In this document: piece after piece, positions 8,231 to 16,995 of the stretch | How positions within the stretch are numbered: the first letter of the stretch is position 1 | Layout: each line of letters starts with the position of its first letter | NCBI RefSeq assembly: GCF_000805455.1 | Contig: NZ_JSUS01000024.1 | Coordinates: 23,339-87,338, forward strand | Reading direction: 5' to 3' | Length of the DNA stretch: 64,000 nucleotides | Source: Acinetobacter sp. A47 | Lineage (GTDB): Bacteria; Pseudomonadota; Gammaproteobacteria; Pseudomonadales; Moraxellaceae | Made by a program: the position numbers and the translations under genes | Notes under the pieces: model-generated | What the model was told of the DNA's origin: nothing | What the model saw: only the letters and a program-made list of their open reading frames with translations | The model's database searches: none

Positions 8231-9322
8231 ATGATAGGTACAACAGAAGTCCATTCATGGTTTATCCCCACGGCTTTACAGAAAGATGAGGCATTGTCTT
8301 CATGGTTGATACGTGCTGCACTCGATAGTGGTTGTGACCCATTAAGTCTAACTGGGGTACTCTGGCCTAAATGGCGAATTTGGTCAGTAGATGTAGATCG
8401 AGGTTTAAGCTCAGAGCATTTACGGGCCTTGGTCAATACAACAAAAATTGATGAAAGCCAATTTGATTCGGCTACGCTTAGCAATTTCTTATTTAAATAT
8501 AACTTGGATAATAGAACCCTTGATCCATGGTATCTGGTATTAGGTACAAGAAACCGCAAGCATCGAGGTGGTTGGCAATATTGTCCTAAGTGTTTGTCTG
8601 AGGATGATGTTGCCTATTTCCGTTTGCCCTGGCGCTTTGCCTGGCATACAGGCTGTATGAAACATAATCAGCGTTTACATGATCAATGTCCACACTGCCA
8701 TAATGCCATTCAACCTAGGCGACTTGAAGCCCCTGATCAGGTTATGACTTGCTGTTCAATATGTAAAAAAAGCTTATTGGAGGTTAATGAACGTTTTATG
8801 GATTGTCATGCCTTGGCATTCCAAAAAATCTTTGATCAATTCTTGGAACAAGGCCGTGCAACCTATCAGGATAATTTGATTTCACTAAATGATTGGTTAA
8901 CGGTGATTAAGTTATTTTCACAATTTATTAGAAAAGTTCTAGCTAGTTCATCAAATGGAAAAGGATGGGCTTTTCTTGAACAACTTAAGATACAGGTACC
9001 CCATTCTGAGCTTATCTCGAATGGATTGGTTATTAGCCAACTTCAAGTTATCGAGAGGGAACGGCTATTTTCCTGTATTTATCAATTACTCATCATTCCC
9101 CTAGAAAAATTTATTGAAACAGCACAATCTTTAAATATGAACAGATCTTCATTTTGGGATAAGAGAAACCAGGTGCCAGCCATATTAAGACCTATTGAAG
9201 AACAGTTGGGCTCGGTTTATAGGAACTACCCTCCAAAAAGAGCATTAGTTGATACCCGCAAACCTAAAAGTAAGGAGGCTGTAATACGAAAGTTTTTGAG
9301 ATTAAAAAGAAAATTAGGATAG
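8231..9322 (+). CDS. tniD: TniQ-family target-selection protein (TniD)
   Basis: TniQ/TnsD-family protein of 363 residues. The N-terminal TniQ domain includes Glu-Ala-Leu-Ser-Ser-Trp-Leu-Ile-Arg-Ala-Ala near residues 18-28, followed by a zinc-binding section: Tyr-Cys-Pro-Lys-Cys-Leu, Trp-His-Thr-Gly-Cys, His-Asp-Gln-Cys-Pro-His-Cys and Cys-Cys-Ser-Ile-Cys (about residues 116-180). The C-terminal half is less conserved and ends in a basic stretch. Such proteins recognise an attachment site or DNA structure and recruit TnsC. As the element lies in comM, this protein (perhaps with TniE) is the prime candidate for recognising that site. An AGGA-type ribosome-binding site precedes the ATG. Confidence 0.88.
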   Translation: MIGTTEVHSWFIPTALQKDEALSSWLIRAALDSGCDPLSLTGVLWPKWRIWSVDVDRGLSSEHLRALVNTTKIDESQFDSATLSNFLFKYNLDNRTLDPWYLVLGTRNRKHRGGWQYCPKCLSEDDVAYFRLPWRFAWHTGCMKHNQRLHDQCPHCHNAIQPRRLEAPDQVMTCCSICKKSLLEVNERFMDCHALAFQKIFDQFLEQGRATYQDNLISLNDWLTVIKLFSQFIRKVLASSSNGKGWAFLEQLKIQVPHSELISNGLVISQLQVIERERLFSCIYQLLIIPLEKFIETAQSLNMNRSSFWDKRNQVPAILRPIEEQLGSVYRNYPPKRALVDTRKPKSKEAVIRKFLRLKRKLG

Positions 9323-9340
9323 TGTTTGGAGGGAAACGCT

Positions 9341-10759
9341 ATGTCTCAGTGTGATGAATGTGGTAATGCAGTTGAAAAGATACACCGACGCTATAAACAG
9401 CGTAACTATTGCCATAAATGCTATGTGCGAGTTTTTAAAAAAAGAGATTGCCCATCATGTAGTAAAAGCTCAAGATTGCACAAAACTGATCAATTGGCTG
9501 TTTGCCAAAAATGTGAAACTAATCGCCCCTGTATTCGATGTCAACGTATGGATTACTCTGTAGGCAAAATAACGGAACAAGGACCTGTTTGTAATAGCTG
9601 CTCAGTTTATTTTAGAAAGTTTCAAGCTTGTGAACGATGTGGCGTGGCATCACAAAGTTTGTCTCGTATCAGCCGTTTTGATGATAATTTAAGAGTTTGC
9701 ACAAAGTGTGCAACCCGTGATTACCAGACATGCCAAAGTTGTAGAAGATATAGGTCGGTTGAGCAGGATGCTGTGTCAGGCGAAATGCTTTGTAAAAAAT
9801 GTTCAAGCTATCCACCACTTCAATGTTTAACCTGTCAGCAACAAATTCCTGCTGGATGTGGAAAATATTGTGAATCATGTTCATGGCGAAGAATATTGGG
9901 CAATAGGATTAAAGAACTAGTTAATACATTAGTGAATCCAAGTGTTAAAGGTTACTTTGAAGAATATATGAATTGGCTTGATCATGAGGTAGGACCACAT
10001 AAGGCTGTATTGCTAATTCATAAACACATTCAGTTCTTTGAAAAGACCAATAATCTTTGGAGAGATCAGATCCCAGATTATGCCCCTTTATTACACAGAC
10101 TAAGAGCAGGCGGTCTACGCAAATATGAGCTACCAATGCGATGGTTAGTTTCAATGTATAAACTAGAAATCAATACAGAATTAAAAGATCAGTGTTCAGA
10201 ATTGGATCAATTGGAGAGGTTGATAAAGTCATCCCCAGAATTAACTTTGTCTGCCCAAGTGCTTCAGGAATATGATCAATATTTAAAAAATAAAATGAAA
10301 CTGGGTAACACCACTCTTCGCTCGACCCGTTTAGCCATGAAACCAGCCTCCGCATTAATGCAATTGGTTAATCAGTCTCGATTAGACTTACCTACGATGT
10401 GGCATGTGAAACATTACTTATATCAATCACCAGGACAAGCAGCGGCATTAACGGGCTTTCTTAACTTTCTAAATAAAAATTATGATACTCAGTTGAACTC
10501 AACAAGAATGTTGGATAAAGAATCGAAAAATAAAAGTAATTTGAAGAAGTTAGAAAAAGATTTACTAACAATGATGAAAAATCCAACAGAAAATTTTGAT
10601 GAGTTAGCCTGGGTGAGACTGAGTTTGGGATATTTTCATGGATTGGATAAAAATATTTGTAATCATATAGATAATGTTGATATTAAAGTTGAGAAAGATG
10701 GCTTTAGCGTCTTGATTAATAATCAACAGTATTGGATACCGAATATAGGGTTTTGCTGA
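9341..10759 (+). CDS. tniE: Zinc-ribbon-array protein, TniE-like
   Basis: Protein of 472 residues; the ATG at 9341 is chosen because GGAGGG lies 7 nt upstream (a TTG at 9326 would overlap that site). The first 190 residues hold twelve Cys-x-x-Cys pairs, from Cys-Asp-Glu-Cys to Cys-Glu-Ser-Cys, enough for about six zinc ribbons in tandem. The remainder is helical. Residues about 305-400 look like the core-binding (SAM-like) domain of tyrosine recombinases, with a repeating Leu-Gln-Glu-Tyr-Asp-Gln-Tyr-Leu and Ala-Ala-Leu-Thr-Gly-Phe-Leu-Asn-Phe-Leu pattern. The Arg/His/Tyr catalytic residues are not seen. By position it matches tniE of AbaR transposons, whose role I do not know to be established. 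Confidence 0.75.
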   Translation: MSQCDECGNAVEKIHRRYKQRNYCHKCYVRVFKKRDCPSCSKSSRLHKTDQLAVCQKCETNRPCIRCQRMDYSVGKITEQGPVCNSCSVYFRKFQACERCGVASQSLSRISRFDDNLRVCTKCATRDYQTCQSCRRYRSVEQDAVSGEMLCKKCSSYPPLQCLTCQQQIPAGCGKYCESCSWRRILGNRIKELVNTLVNPSVKGYFEEYMNWLDHEVGPHKAVLLIHKHIQFFEKTNNLWRDQIPDYAPLLHRLRAGGLRKYELPMRWLVSMYKLEINTELKDQCSELDQLERLIKSSPELTLSAQVLQEYDQYLKNKMKLGNTTLRSTRLAMKPASALMQLVNQSRLDLPTMWHVKHYLYQSPGQAAALTGFLNFLNKNYDTQLNSTRMLDKESKNKSNLKKLEKDLLTMMKNPTENFDELAWVRLSLGYFHGLDKNICNHIDNVDIKVEKDGFSVLINNQQYWIPNIGFC

Positions 10760-10939
10760 ATAAGATTCTAATCTAGAAGAAGTCATCTTCCTCATATGAT
10801 TTCTGCCTATGTAATATAAATTAACTTGATTTAATACATCCTTACAGTATTACTTTCGTTTTATGACTTCTCTTTCCTCCAAAACATACATTGACTGGAC
10901 GCCCGCTTAAAACTATTATTCCGTTGCTGGCCTAAATTG

Positions 10940-11115
10940 TCAGTCGGTTTTAGCAGACCGTGGCGTATAGCGTACCAGATTCATACTTTTCCAAGTATGG
11001 ATTATGTGCGAAACCTTCTTGTTCCCCCTTTGCGGTAGAACGGGAGGGGGACGCTTCGTGCGTGCTGGTTCTATATGCCCAGTCTGCTAACCCCCTCTTT
11101 GTTCTACCACCATCA
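10940..11115 (+). ncRNA. C4-antisense-RNA-like element
   Basis: A structured, more GC-rich stretch. Two upstream segments are complementary to downstream ones: 10946-10959 (GGTTTTAGCAGACC) with 11082-11092 (GTCTGCTAACC), and 11034-11050 (GGTAGAACGGGAGGGGG) with 11091-11108 (CCCCCTCTTTGTTCTACC). The GGGGG of the second segment can pair instead with CCCCC at 11024-11028, and a 7-bp hairpin lies at 10982-10999. An upstream antisense segment pairing with the start region of a downstream ORF is the C4 RNA plan of phages P1/P7 and of ash loci. The family name is inferred from this architecture. Confidence 0.5.
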
Positions 11116-11262
11116 TTTAGCAGTGATTTGGTAGAATCTTTATTCGCATATAGGAATTTATCATGTCTCATTTATCTTTTCTTGTTTTGCCCCGTCATAT
11201 GTTCAATCCCGTTGTTTCAGTCAATGAGGAATACAGAGCTAATTCTTAATTCGTTGTATTAA
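10960..11262 (+). CDS. Possible ash-like small protein
   Basis: Candidate 100-residue ORF beginning at a GTG inside the C4-like element. Its middle (Tyr-Ala-Gln-Ser-Ala-Asn-Pro-Leu) recalls Ash-family proteins of phage P4-type elements, which are typically encoded over a C4 RNA. The C-terminal half is hydrophobic. No good ribosome-binding site precedes the GTG, so the translated part may begin further in, or the frame may be a by-product of the RNA element. Treat as tentative. Confidence 0.3.
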   Translation: MAYSVPDSYFSKYGLCAKPSCSPFAVEREGDASCVLVLYAQSANPLFVLPPSFSSDLVESLFAYRNLSCLIYLFLFCPVICSIPLFQSMRNTELILNSLY

Positions 11263-11383
11263 AAACAACATTTTTAAATAGAACAATTCATAAGGTGGAT
11301 GGCTAAGTCACGCCTATAAAAAAAGCATCTTTTTATCCCCTTGTGATTGTGAGCTTTTGCATTGAACATGTGTGGGAATAACT

Positions 11384-11992
11384 ATGACTGAATTAACGAA
11401 ACCAAAAATCATTCCAATCGAAAACTACCCCAAAAAATCCAAATTATTTTTAAAATGTGTGGTGCTGCCAATTGTAACCTTTCTTATTGTCGCCAAAATC
11501 TTTTCCTTTGGATGGTTTGGCTACCTTTTCTTTGGCTTTGACCTGTTTTGGTTTGTGATTATCTACTATCTGTATCAATACGGAAATACTTTCTTTGATG
11601 GTATGACTGAACAACTTAAACGTCAGGGTGAAAGCTTTAATTATCAGAATCGTGGTGTTTGGATTAACAGCCAGGATAAAACCATTATCCTGTTTGATCA
11701 GCCAGATCAACGCTTAGTCAAATATCCTTTTGATTATATTACCTCTGTAGGCCATTACAACTTGGTTGAAGATCGCTTCAGAACCATGACTACCGTGATC
11801 AGTAATCCTATGATGGGAACTCATGTTAATCAGCATGAACATCGAACACCAATGAAGCGTGAGTTCCAAGTCAATATTGGAACAAGGGATCAATTTAAAC
11901 CTAACTATAGCCTTAAGGTGCTATTTCCTTGGCGTAGTCCAAAAATGGCAAGCGAAATCCGCCAGTTACTCTCGGCCGAGCATTATCAATAA
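11384..11992 (+). CDS. Hypothetical membrane protein
   Basis: Not recognised. About 202 residues from the ATG at 11384 (a GTG at 11372 is an alternative). Two adjacent transmembrane segments at about residues 23-42 and 45-65 are followed by a soluble domain of some 135 residues, probably cytoplasmic. That domain alternates hydrophobic and polar residues as in a beta-rich fold (Gly-Val-Trp-Ile-Asn-Ser-Gln-Asp-Lys-Thr-Ile-Ile-Leu-Phe). It stands 25 bp before the decayed Sel1-like gene on the same strand and may have shared an operon with it. Confidence 0.6.
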   Translation: MTELTKPKIIPIENYPKKSKLFLKCVVLPIVTFLIVAKIFSFGWFGYLFFGFDLFWFVIIYYLYQYGNTFFDGMTEQLKRQGESFNYQNRGVWINSQDKTIILFDQPDQRLVKYPFDYITSVGHYNLVEDRFRTMTTVISNPMMGTHVNQHEHRTPMKREFQVNIGTRDQFKPNYSLKVLFPWRSPKMASEIRQLLSAEHYQ

Positions 11993-12017
11993 CAACAATA
12001 AATAGGATAAGAATTAG

Positions 12018-13259
12018 ATGAAGAAATTAATACTCAATTTGGTTGTAATCACTAGTATGGTCGTAACTAGTTCAACGGTATGCGCTGAAACTAAGAAAGT
12101 GAATCTGTCAGCAGGACTGAACTATGTTCTGTCTCAAGTGGCCACCAAAGGCGATAATAACCAAAGTAACCACAATATGGGGGGCTTTACTACTTAGGTA
12201 AGAAAGGTATTCCTATCGATCATAAAAAAGCGGCTGAATGGTTTTCCAAGGCAGCAGCCAATGATTATGGTCGATCACAATATGCTTTATCTGTCATGTA
12301 TCTCAATGGGGATGGCGTAGTACAGGATGCAGAAAGAGGCGTTGCCTTATTGCAAATTGCAGCACGGCAAGGACAACCTGATGCAGTCAAGATGTATAAC
12401 TCACTACAAGCCAGATTACAGCAACTTAATACGACTCAAACGGTATCAGCCCAGACAACGACAACAGCTATTAAATACTATGATACATCGAAGCTTGAGC
12501 TTAAGAACTTTAAACAAGTGCTACTCCCTAACTTGAGTGCTGATACCATCGCCAAAAGTTTTTACAAGGTGACATCATCTAGAGATAAAATGCCAACTGA
12601 TGATTGGGTAGATGGGAAATACTATTTTGTTAATTTTCCAGAGCTGAATGGGTCTGATTTTAAGGCTGTAATCAGCATAACACCAATATTGAGCTATCAG
12701 AACTTGGAAAAAGAAGATCGCTATTTAGTTGGTGTCGAGCGAGCAAAAGTATTTGGCAATGGTGCGGACACATCATGCCAGTGTTGGCTATCTAGACCTA
12801 TATCTTTTTAAAAGACTTGAGAATGGTCAATTTCAATTAGTGTATAAAACTGAAGGCAATGGAATAGATGGTCTTTATGGATATGGCAAAACGTGGTGGA
12901 ATGACAAAGAGCTGAAGAAGAACCTGCAACCTAGGGGGAAGAATGTCATGGGGAGCTATACTACAGATGGTCGTTATGGAAATGGTTTTAGTGAATCATT
13001 CTGGGTTATTCTTCTACTGAACGAAGATGACTATATTGTTCAAGATTACATCCCCGAAGGCATTGGAAGTACGGATGAGCCGGAATATAGTTTTTCTTCT
13101 ACCATTAAAGTAATCAAAAATGTGAAACCATTCTATTCCATTGAAGCTCATTATCAAGGAACGGATATGAAAGATAATAACCGGATTATCAAGGTCAATC
13201 GAACTTCACGTTATGATTATACTCCGCATGGTGAGGATTATTATACCAAACAGAAATAG
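12018..13259 (+). pseudogene. Sel1-repeat secreted protein, two frameshifts
   Basis: Three frames make up one interrupted gene. The 5' part (12018-12197) has a signal peptide (Met-Lys-Lys-Leu-Ile-Leu... to Cys-Ala-Glu) and then meets a stop. One added G in the six-G run at 12179-12184 would join it to the next frame, which carries Sel1-like repeats (Tyr-Tyr-Leu-Gly-Lys-Lys-Gly-Ile-Pro; Lys-Ala-Ala-Glu-Trp-Phe-Ser-Lys-Ala-Ala; Met-Tyr-Leu-Asn-Gly-Asp-Gly-Val). A second frameshift at about 12765-12785 is needed to reach the 3' part, which ends at 13259. Sel1 proteins usually act in protein-protein contacts or the envelope. Either the gene is decayed, or the G run is a sequencing error or a phase-variable tract; the second lesion favours decay. 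Confidence 0.75.
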
Positions 13260-13402
13260 CCATCTTGAAGTATGCAGCTCTAATGATGACTATCCTCCTG
13301 TTTCTGGAGACTAGGAATTGGAGGGTATTATGAGAAAGAAGAAATAACTGTGAATATTATACCGATTAGAAATGAAAATTTTAGTCTCTCTTATTAAAGC
13401 TT

Positions 13403-13783
13403 ATGAAGATGAATATTACCCAATTAAATGTAGACCCTAAAGCGGTATTGGCAAAAGCATTCCTTAGCACAGCTGATCAGCTTGGTCTGAAACAGGCATA
13501 GGTTGCATCTGTGATTGGAGTGCATCGTAGCTCGATCAGTGGCTTAAAAGCTAAACCTGTACTTGATCCTGCATCTAAGCAAGGGAAACTGGCCTTATTG
13601 CTCATTGACATTTACCTTGCTGTATATGCACTCAGTGGTGGAGATCCAGAATGGATTAATTACTTCATGAACTCCTTTAATGAGGCAACCAAAGGTGTTC
13701 CGATTGAGCTGATTCAAAGCATCAATGGCTTAGTTAAAGTGCTACATTTTTTAACGCAAATTGGAGAGAAATACCCTGCTTAA
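13403..13783 (+). pseudogene. MbcA/ParS/Xre-type antitoxin with in-frame stop
   Basis: From the ATG at 13403 the frame reads about 32 residues, hits TAG at 13499-13501, and continues in the same frame with Val-Ala-Ser-Val-Ile-Gly-Val-His-Arg-Ser-Ser-Ile-Ser-Gly, a helix-turn-helix of DUF2384/MbcA/ParS-type antitoxins. The C-terminal half (Gly-Gly-Asp-Pro-Glu-Trp-Ile-Asn... Pro-Ile-Glu-Leu-Ile-Gln-Ser) matches the toxin-binding domain. A CAG-to-TAG change explains the stop. No RES/MbcT toxin gene is adjacent, so this is probably a relict half of a toxin-antitoxin pair. Confidence 0.65.
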
Positions 13784-15114
13784 AGAATTTATATATAAGA
13801 GCATGATTTAATTCGGAGTCTTAAAACCACTTGATTAATATGTTACAAGAGAAAAAATAAGATTAGTCTTAATGACTTGTATTAGAACAAAATGAAATAG
13901 TATGGAATACTTAAAAACAATTAAGACTACTATGAACTGATAGGTATCTAATACAAAATCCCCTATAATAGTACAACTTTTACCCCACCCTATAACTAAA
14001 AAGTGGCTTGAAAATAATTTTATGAAGTACTGTTATATTATATCTTTAAAATTCCTTCATACTAGGTAATATGTATCTACTTTATTTTTTTAATTTAAAT
14101 GTTCTTTAATAAAGATAAGAAGAAAAACTATATTTTGTTTCATGGGCCCTGCTATAGTTTTTAATAGAAGTTAATTTAAATTAAGTGTCATTATTTTATA
14201 AATTAAACTATTGTTCTATAGTGTAGTAAAATACTAAGATTAAACTTTATATAAGTAAAATACTACTAATAAAAAATAATTTACTACCTATAGCTAATAA
14301 ATTTCCTAGAAGAAATATTTTTATATCAATATATTTTTTAAAAAACAGGGTTATTTTCTATATGAGGTTGTTATTAATAAGGTCAATTTAATAGCTTTAA
14401 AGTATTTTAAATATATATATTTAAGAGTAAAAATAATACAGCTTGTTAGTAAGCTGATATTGTAATTTTCTAGATGTAAATATGCTTCATGTAATATAGA
14501 GTTTGATTTTATAGTATTAAAATATAGTCATGAATTTTAGATAGAATAATATGGTAGAGATTTATAATTAACTTTAAGATAAAAAATATTCAAACAGGTC
14601 ATCCACAAGATACTTATTAAATAAAATCCTCCGTTCAGCTGAATAACATCATATTTTTGAGCATAAGCCTCTGTTGAACTTTAACTATATTACATATTTT
14701 TGTATCTGCAAGTAGATTGTATAATTTTTAACACCCTCCTAAAGTAGTATATCAATTTTCTAAAATATATTTAACTACAACCTTATTTAAACAAATAAGG
14801 CTAACTTAAACCAAGTAAAATAGTGTGTTATTTTTATAGGAAAAAATTCAATAATCTCAATGGATTGAGGGTTTTTAAAAAGTTAATTAAACATGCAAAT
14901 AATATGAAATATAGAACTTATATTATAAAAAATAAATTACCAGATAATATGCATTTTATTTAAAAATAAGTTTATAAATTAAATAAATAATAGTGTAAGA
15001 AAACCCGTTAGATTAAAAAGTGAACCATATTGGGTATACAAACAAGTCTGTTTATGTTTAAAGTATAAAAAGTAGAACGCTGTGTCTATTATATAAAATT
15101 TCAGAGGATTAAAT
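13784..15114. other. 1.3-kb AT-rich non-coding region
   Basis: No frame of useful length, no tRNA-like or transposon-end structure and no obvious repeat array was found. Base composition is extremely AT-rich (long A/T runs throughout), matching the operon that follows rather than the transposon backbone before it. The operon promoter presumably lies near its right end: a TATTAT at 15087-15092 is possible, with no convincing -35. The region may be degraded coding DNA, a long leader or H-NS-type silenced DNA. Confidence 0.55.
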
Positions 15115-15372
15115 ATGTTAAAGTTAGAAGATATTAAAGATAGAATTAAAGAAATTCTTATTAGTGAGATTTATGTCGAGGTTCCAATTGCAGATATGAA
15201 TGATAATGATTCTTTAAGAGATATCTTTGGTGTTGATTCAATGGGATTTGTTGAATTGCAAGCACAGCTGGAAGTTGATTATGAGATTAAAATTAGTGAG
15301 GATGATTTTAATCCCCATAATTTTGGAACTATAGAGAATTTAGCAAATTTAGTTTGGCGTCTTAAGGAATAA
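15115..15372 (+). CDS. Acyl carrier protein
   Basis: 85-residue acyl carrier protein, the covalent carrier for acyl intermediates of the operon. Ser42 in Phe-Gly-Val-Asp-Ser-Met-Gly-Phe-Val-Glu-Leu is the predicted phosphopantetheine attachment site, and the acidic helix II region around it is typical. An AGAGG ribosome-binding site precedes the ATG. No phosphopantetheinyl transferase is encoded in the operon, so a host enzyme would have to activate it. It is the first of eight genes with gaps or overlaps of a few bases. It is AT-rich, with an unusually acidic product. Confidence 0.9.
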   Translation: MLKLEDIKDRIKEILISEIYVEVPIADMNDNDSLRDIFGVDSMGFVELQAQLEVDYEIKISEDDFNPHNFGTIENLANLVWRLKE

Positions 15373-15374
15373 TT

Positions 15375-16490
15375 ATGGAAGGCATTAATGTAATTGCTTC
15401 ATCATTGATAACGCCTCTAGGTGATGCTACAGAAACATTAAATGCAATAACGAATAATATAAATGCATTTAAATCATATGATAAAGGTTTAAATATTAAA
15501 AATTCGAAAATTGCATTAATTAAAAGTGATATCTGTGATAGTGACAACTATTCATCCAAGCTAAATAAACTAGCTTATAAAGTTGGTACAACTATTCTTG
15601 ATTCAATTGATAATAATATATTGAATGAAAGAAATATTGGATTGGTTTTTGCTACAAGTTATGGGCATCTCTTAGATAACGAACCTTCAGAAGGTATGTC
15701 TGAATGGGCTCGGAGATGCACAAAAGCACTAGGCTTTGAGGAGGAACCAGTTGTTGTGAGTACAGCTTGTTCCGCAGGATCTGATGCCGTGGGTATCGCT
15801 TGTAGCATGTTAGAGGAAGATCTTTATGAAGCAATTATCATTATTGCTGTTGATATAGTTACTGATGCTAAACGTCTAGCGCATTCAGCTCTAGGTACAA
15901 TGAGTACAGATATATTAAAACCATTTGATATTGATAGAAGTGGAATGTTAATAGGAGATGGTGCAGCAGCATTATTATTAAGTAAGAATGAGAAACTTAA
16001 ATCTAGAGCAAGAATTATAGGATATGGAGCATCAAACGATGCAACTGGTTTAACTACACCTGATATTACAGGTAAATCAGTAGAAATGGCGATAAATAGA
16101 GCAATTAAATCAGCTGCCGTACAACTTGATGATATTGCAATATATTATGCCCATGGAACAGGTACAAAATTCAATGATCAGACAGAATCTTTAGTTATTA
16201 ATAAGCTTTTTAATAGCAATAAGGATTTAAAAATTGTAGGAACTAAAGGTGCAATAGGTCACTCGTTAGGAGCGTGTGGATTAATAGAATTAATTCTTCT
16301 TATAGAAATTCTTAAAAATAAGAAGTTAGTTCCAACTGTTGGATTAGAGAAACCGATTGATATAGTATCCGATAGATTCGACTTAGTTAATGATAATAGA
16401 CTAAAAAATAATATTGGTTTGACTGTAACATTAGGTTTTGGAGGATTTAATACAGCAATAATAGTGGAGTCTGGGGAAGTTAATGATTAA
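15375..16490 (+). CDS. Beta-ketoacyl-ACP synthase (FabF-like)
   Basis: Ketosynthase of 371 residues, shorter than FabF (about 410). The catalytic triad is visible: Cys132 (Ser-Thr-Ala-Cys-Ser-Ala-Gly), His260 (Tyr-Ala-His-Gly-Thr-Gly-Thr) and His296 (Lys-Gly-Ala-Ile-Gly-His-Ser-Leu-Gly). It should condense an ACP-bound acyl chain with malonyl-ACP. It starts 2 nt after the ACP stop and overlaps the next gene by 8 bp. The partner overlapping downstream resembles half a ketosynthase, suggesting a heteromeric pair as in type II polyketide synthases. The operon has no ketoreductase or dehydratase of the usual Fab type. Confidence 0.88.
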   Translation: MEGINVIASSLITPLGDATETLNAITNNINAFKSYDKGLNIKNSKIALIKSDICDSDNYSSKLNKLAYKVGTTILDSIDNNILNERNIGLVFATSYGHLLDNEPSEGMSEWARRCTKALGFEEEPVVVSTACSAGSDAVGIACSMLEEDLYEAIIIIAVDIVTDAKRLAHSALGTMSTDILKPFDIDRSGMLIGDGAAALLLSKNEKLKSRARIIGYGASNDATGLTTPDITGKSVEMAINRAIKSAAVQLDDIAIYYAHGTGTKFNDQTESLVINKLFNSNKDLKIVGTKGAIGHSLGACGLIELILLIEILKNKKLVPTVGLEKPIDIVSDRFDLVNDNRLKNNIGLTVTLGFGGFNTAIIVESGEVND

Positions 16491-16995
16491 AGAACAAATA
16501 TATAATGAGATTAAATCATCTAATAGACCCTCTCTCTATGCTGACCCACTAGGCTGGGCTGTTGTAGATTTTTTAAGTGTAAACTTTGCGGGAATAGTTG
16601 AAAAAAATAATGATAATACAGGAATTATAGTAGTAAGTGATTATTGTACACAGCTAACAATGAAAAATTTATATCCCGGTATTAAAAAAGGATATATTTC
16701 ACCATTAAAGTTTGCTGGAGCAAACCCTGGAGTAATGGCTGGCTTGCCTGCTATTATTTACGGATTAAGAGGAGCCTCAATGACATTGTCTATGAGTCCT
16801 AAATTTTCATATAAAGCTATATATTCTCTAGTTAAGTTTCTATTTAAGAATGATCAAGTATCATCTATTTTTATTATTCTTCATGATAAATGTACTGAGG
16901 GTGATTATTTTAGAGGTACTTATTTAGACATTAAACGTCTATTGAATTTAGATAATATTCTGGTTGATTTAATGGAGATTGAAAGTGGAAAATAA
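16483..16995 (+). CDS. Half-length ketosynthase-like protein
   Basis: 170 residues that resemble the N-terminal half of a thiolase-fold ketosynthase (Ketoacyl-synt_2-like, as found next to ketosynthases in aryl polyene clusters). The stretch Phe-Ala-Gly-Ala-Asn-Pro-Gly-Val-Met-Ala-Gly-Leu-Pro-Ala corresponds to the ketosynthase segment before the nucleophile, and Gly-Leu-Arg-Gly-Ala-Ser-Met-Thr-Leu takes the place where the active Cys would sit, without a Cys. Both histidine motifs are absent. It may be a chain-length-factor-like or scaffolding partner of the preceding ketosynthase. Function is inferred from similarity and overlap only. Confidence 0.6.
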   Translation: MIKEQIYNEIKSSNRPSLYADPLGWAVVDFLSVNFAGIVEKNNDNTGIIVVSDYCTQLTMKNLYPGIKKGYISPLKFAGANPGVMAGLPAIIYGLRGASMTLSMSPKFSYKAIYSLVKFLFKNDQVSSIFIILHDKCTEGDYFRGTYLDIKRLLNLDNILVDLMEIESGK

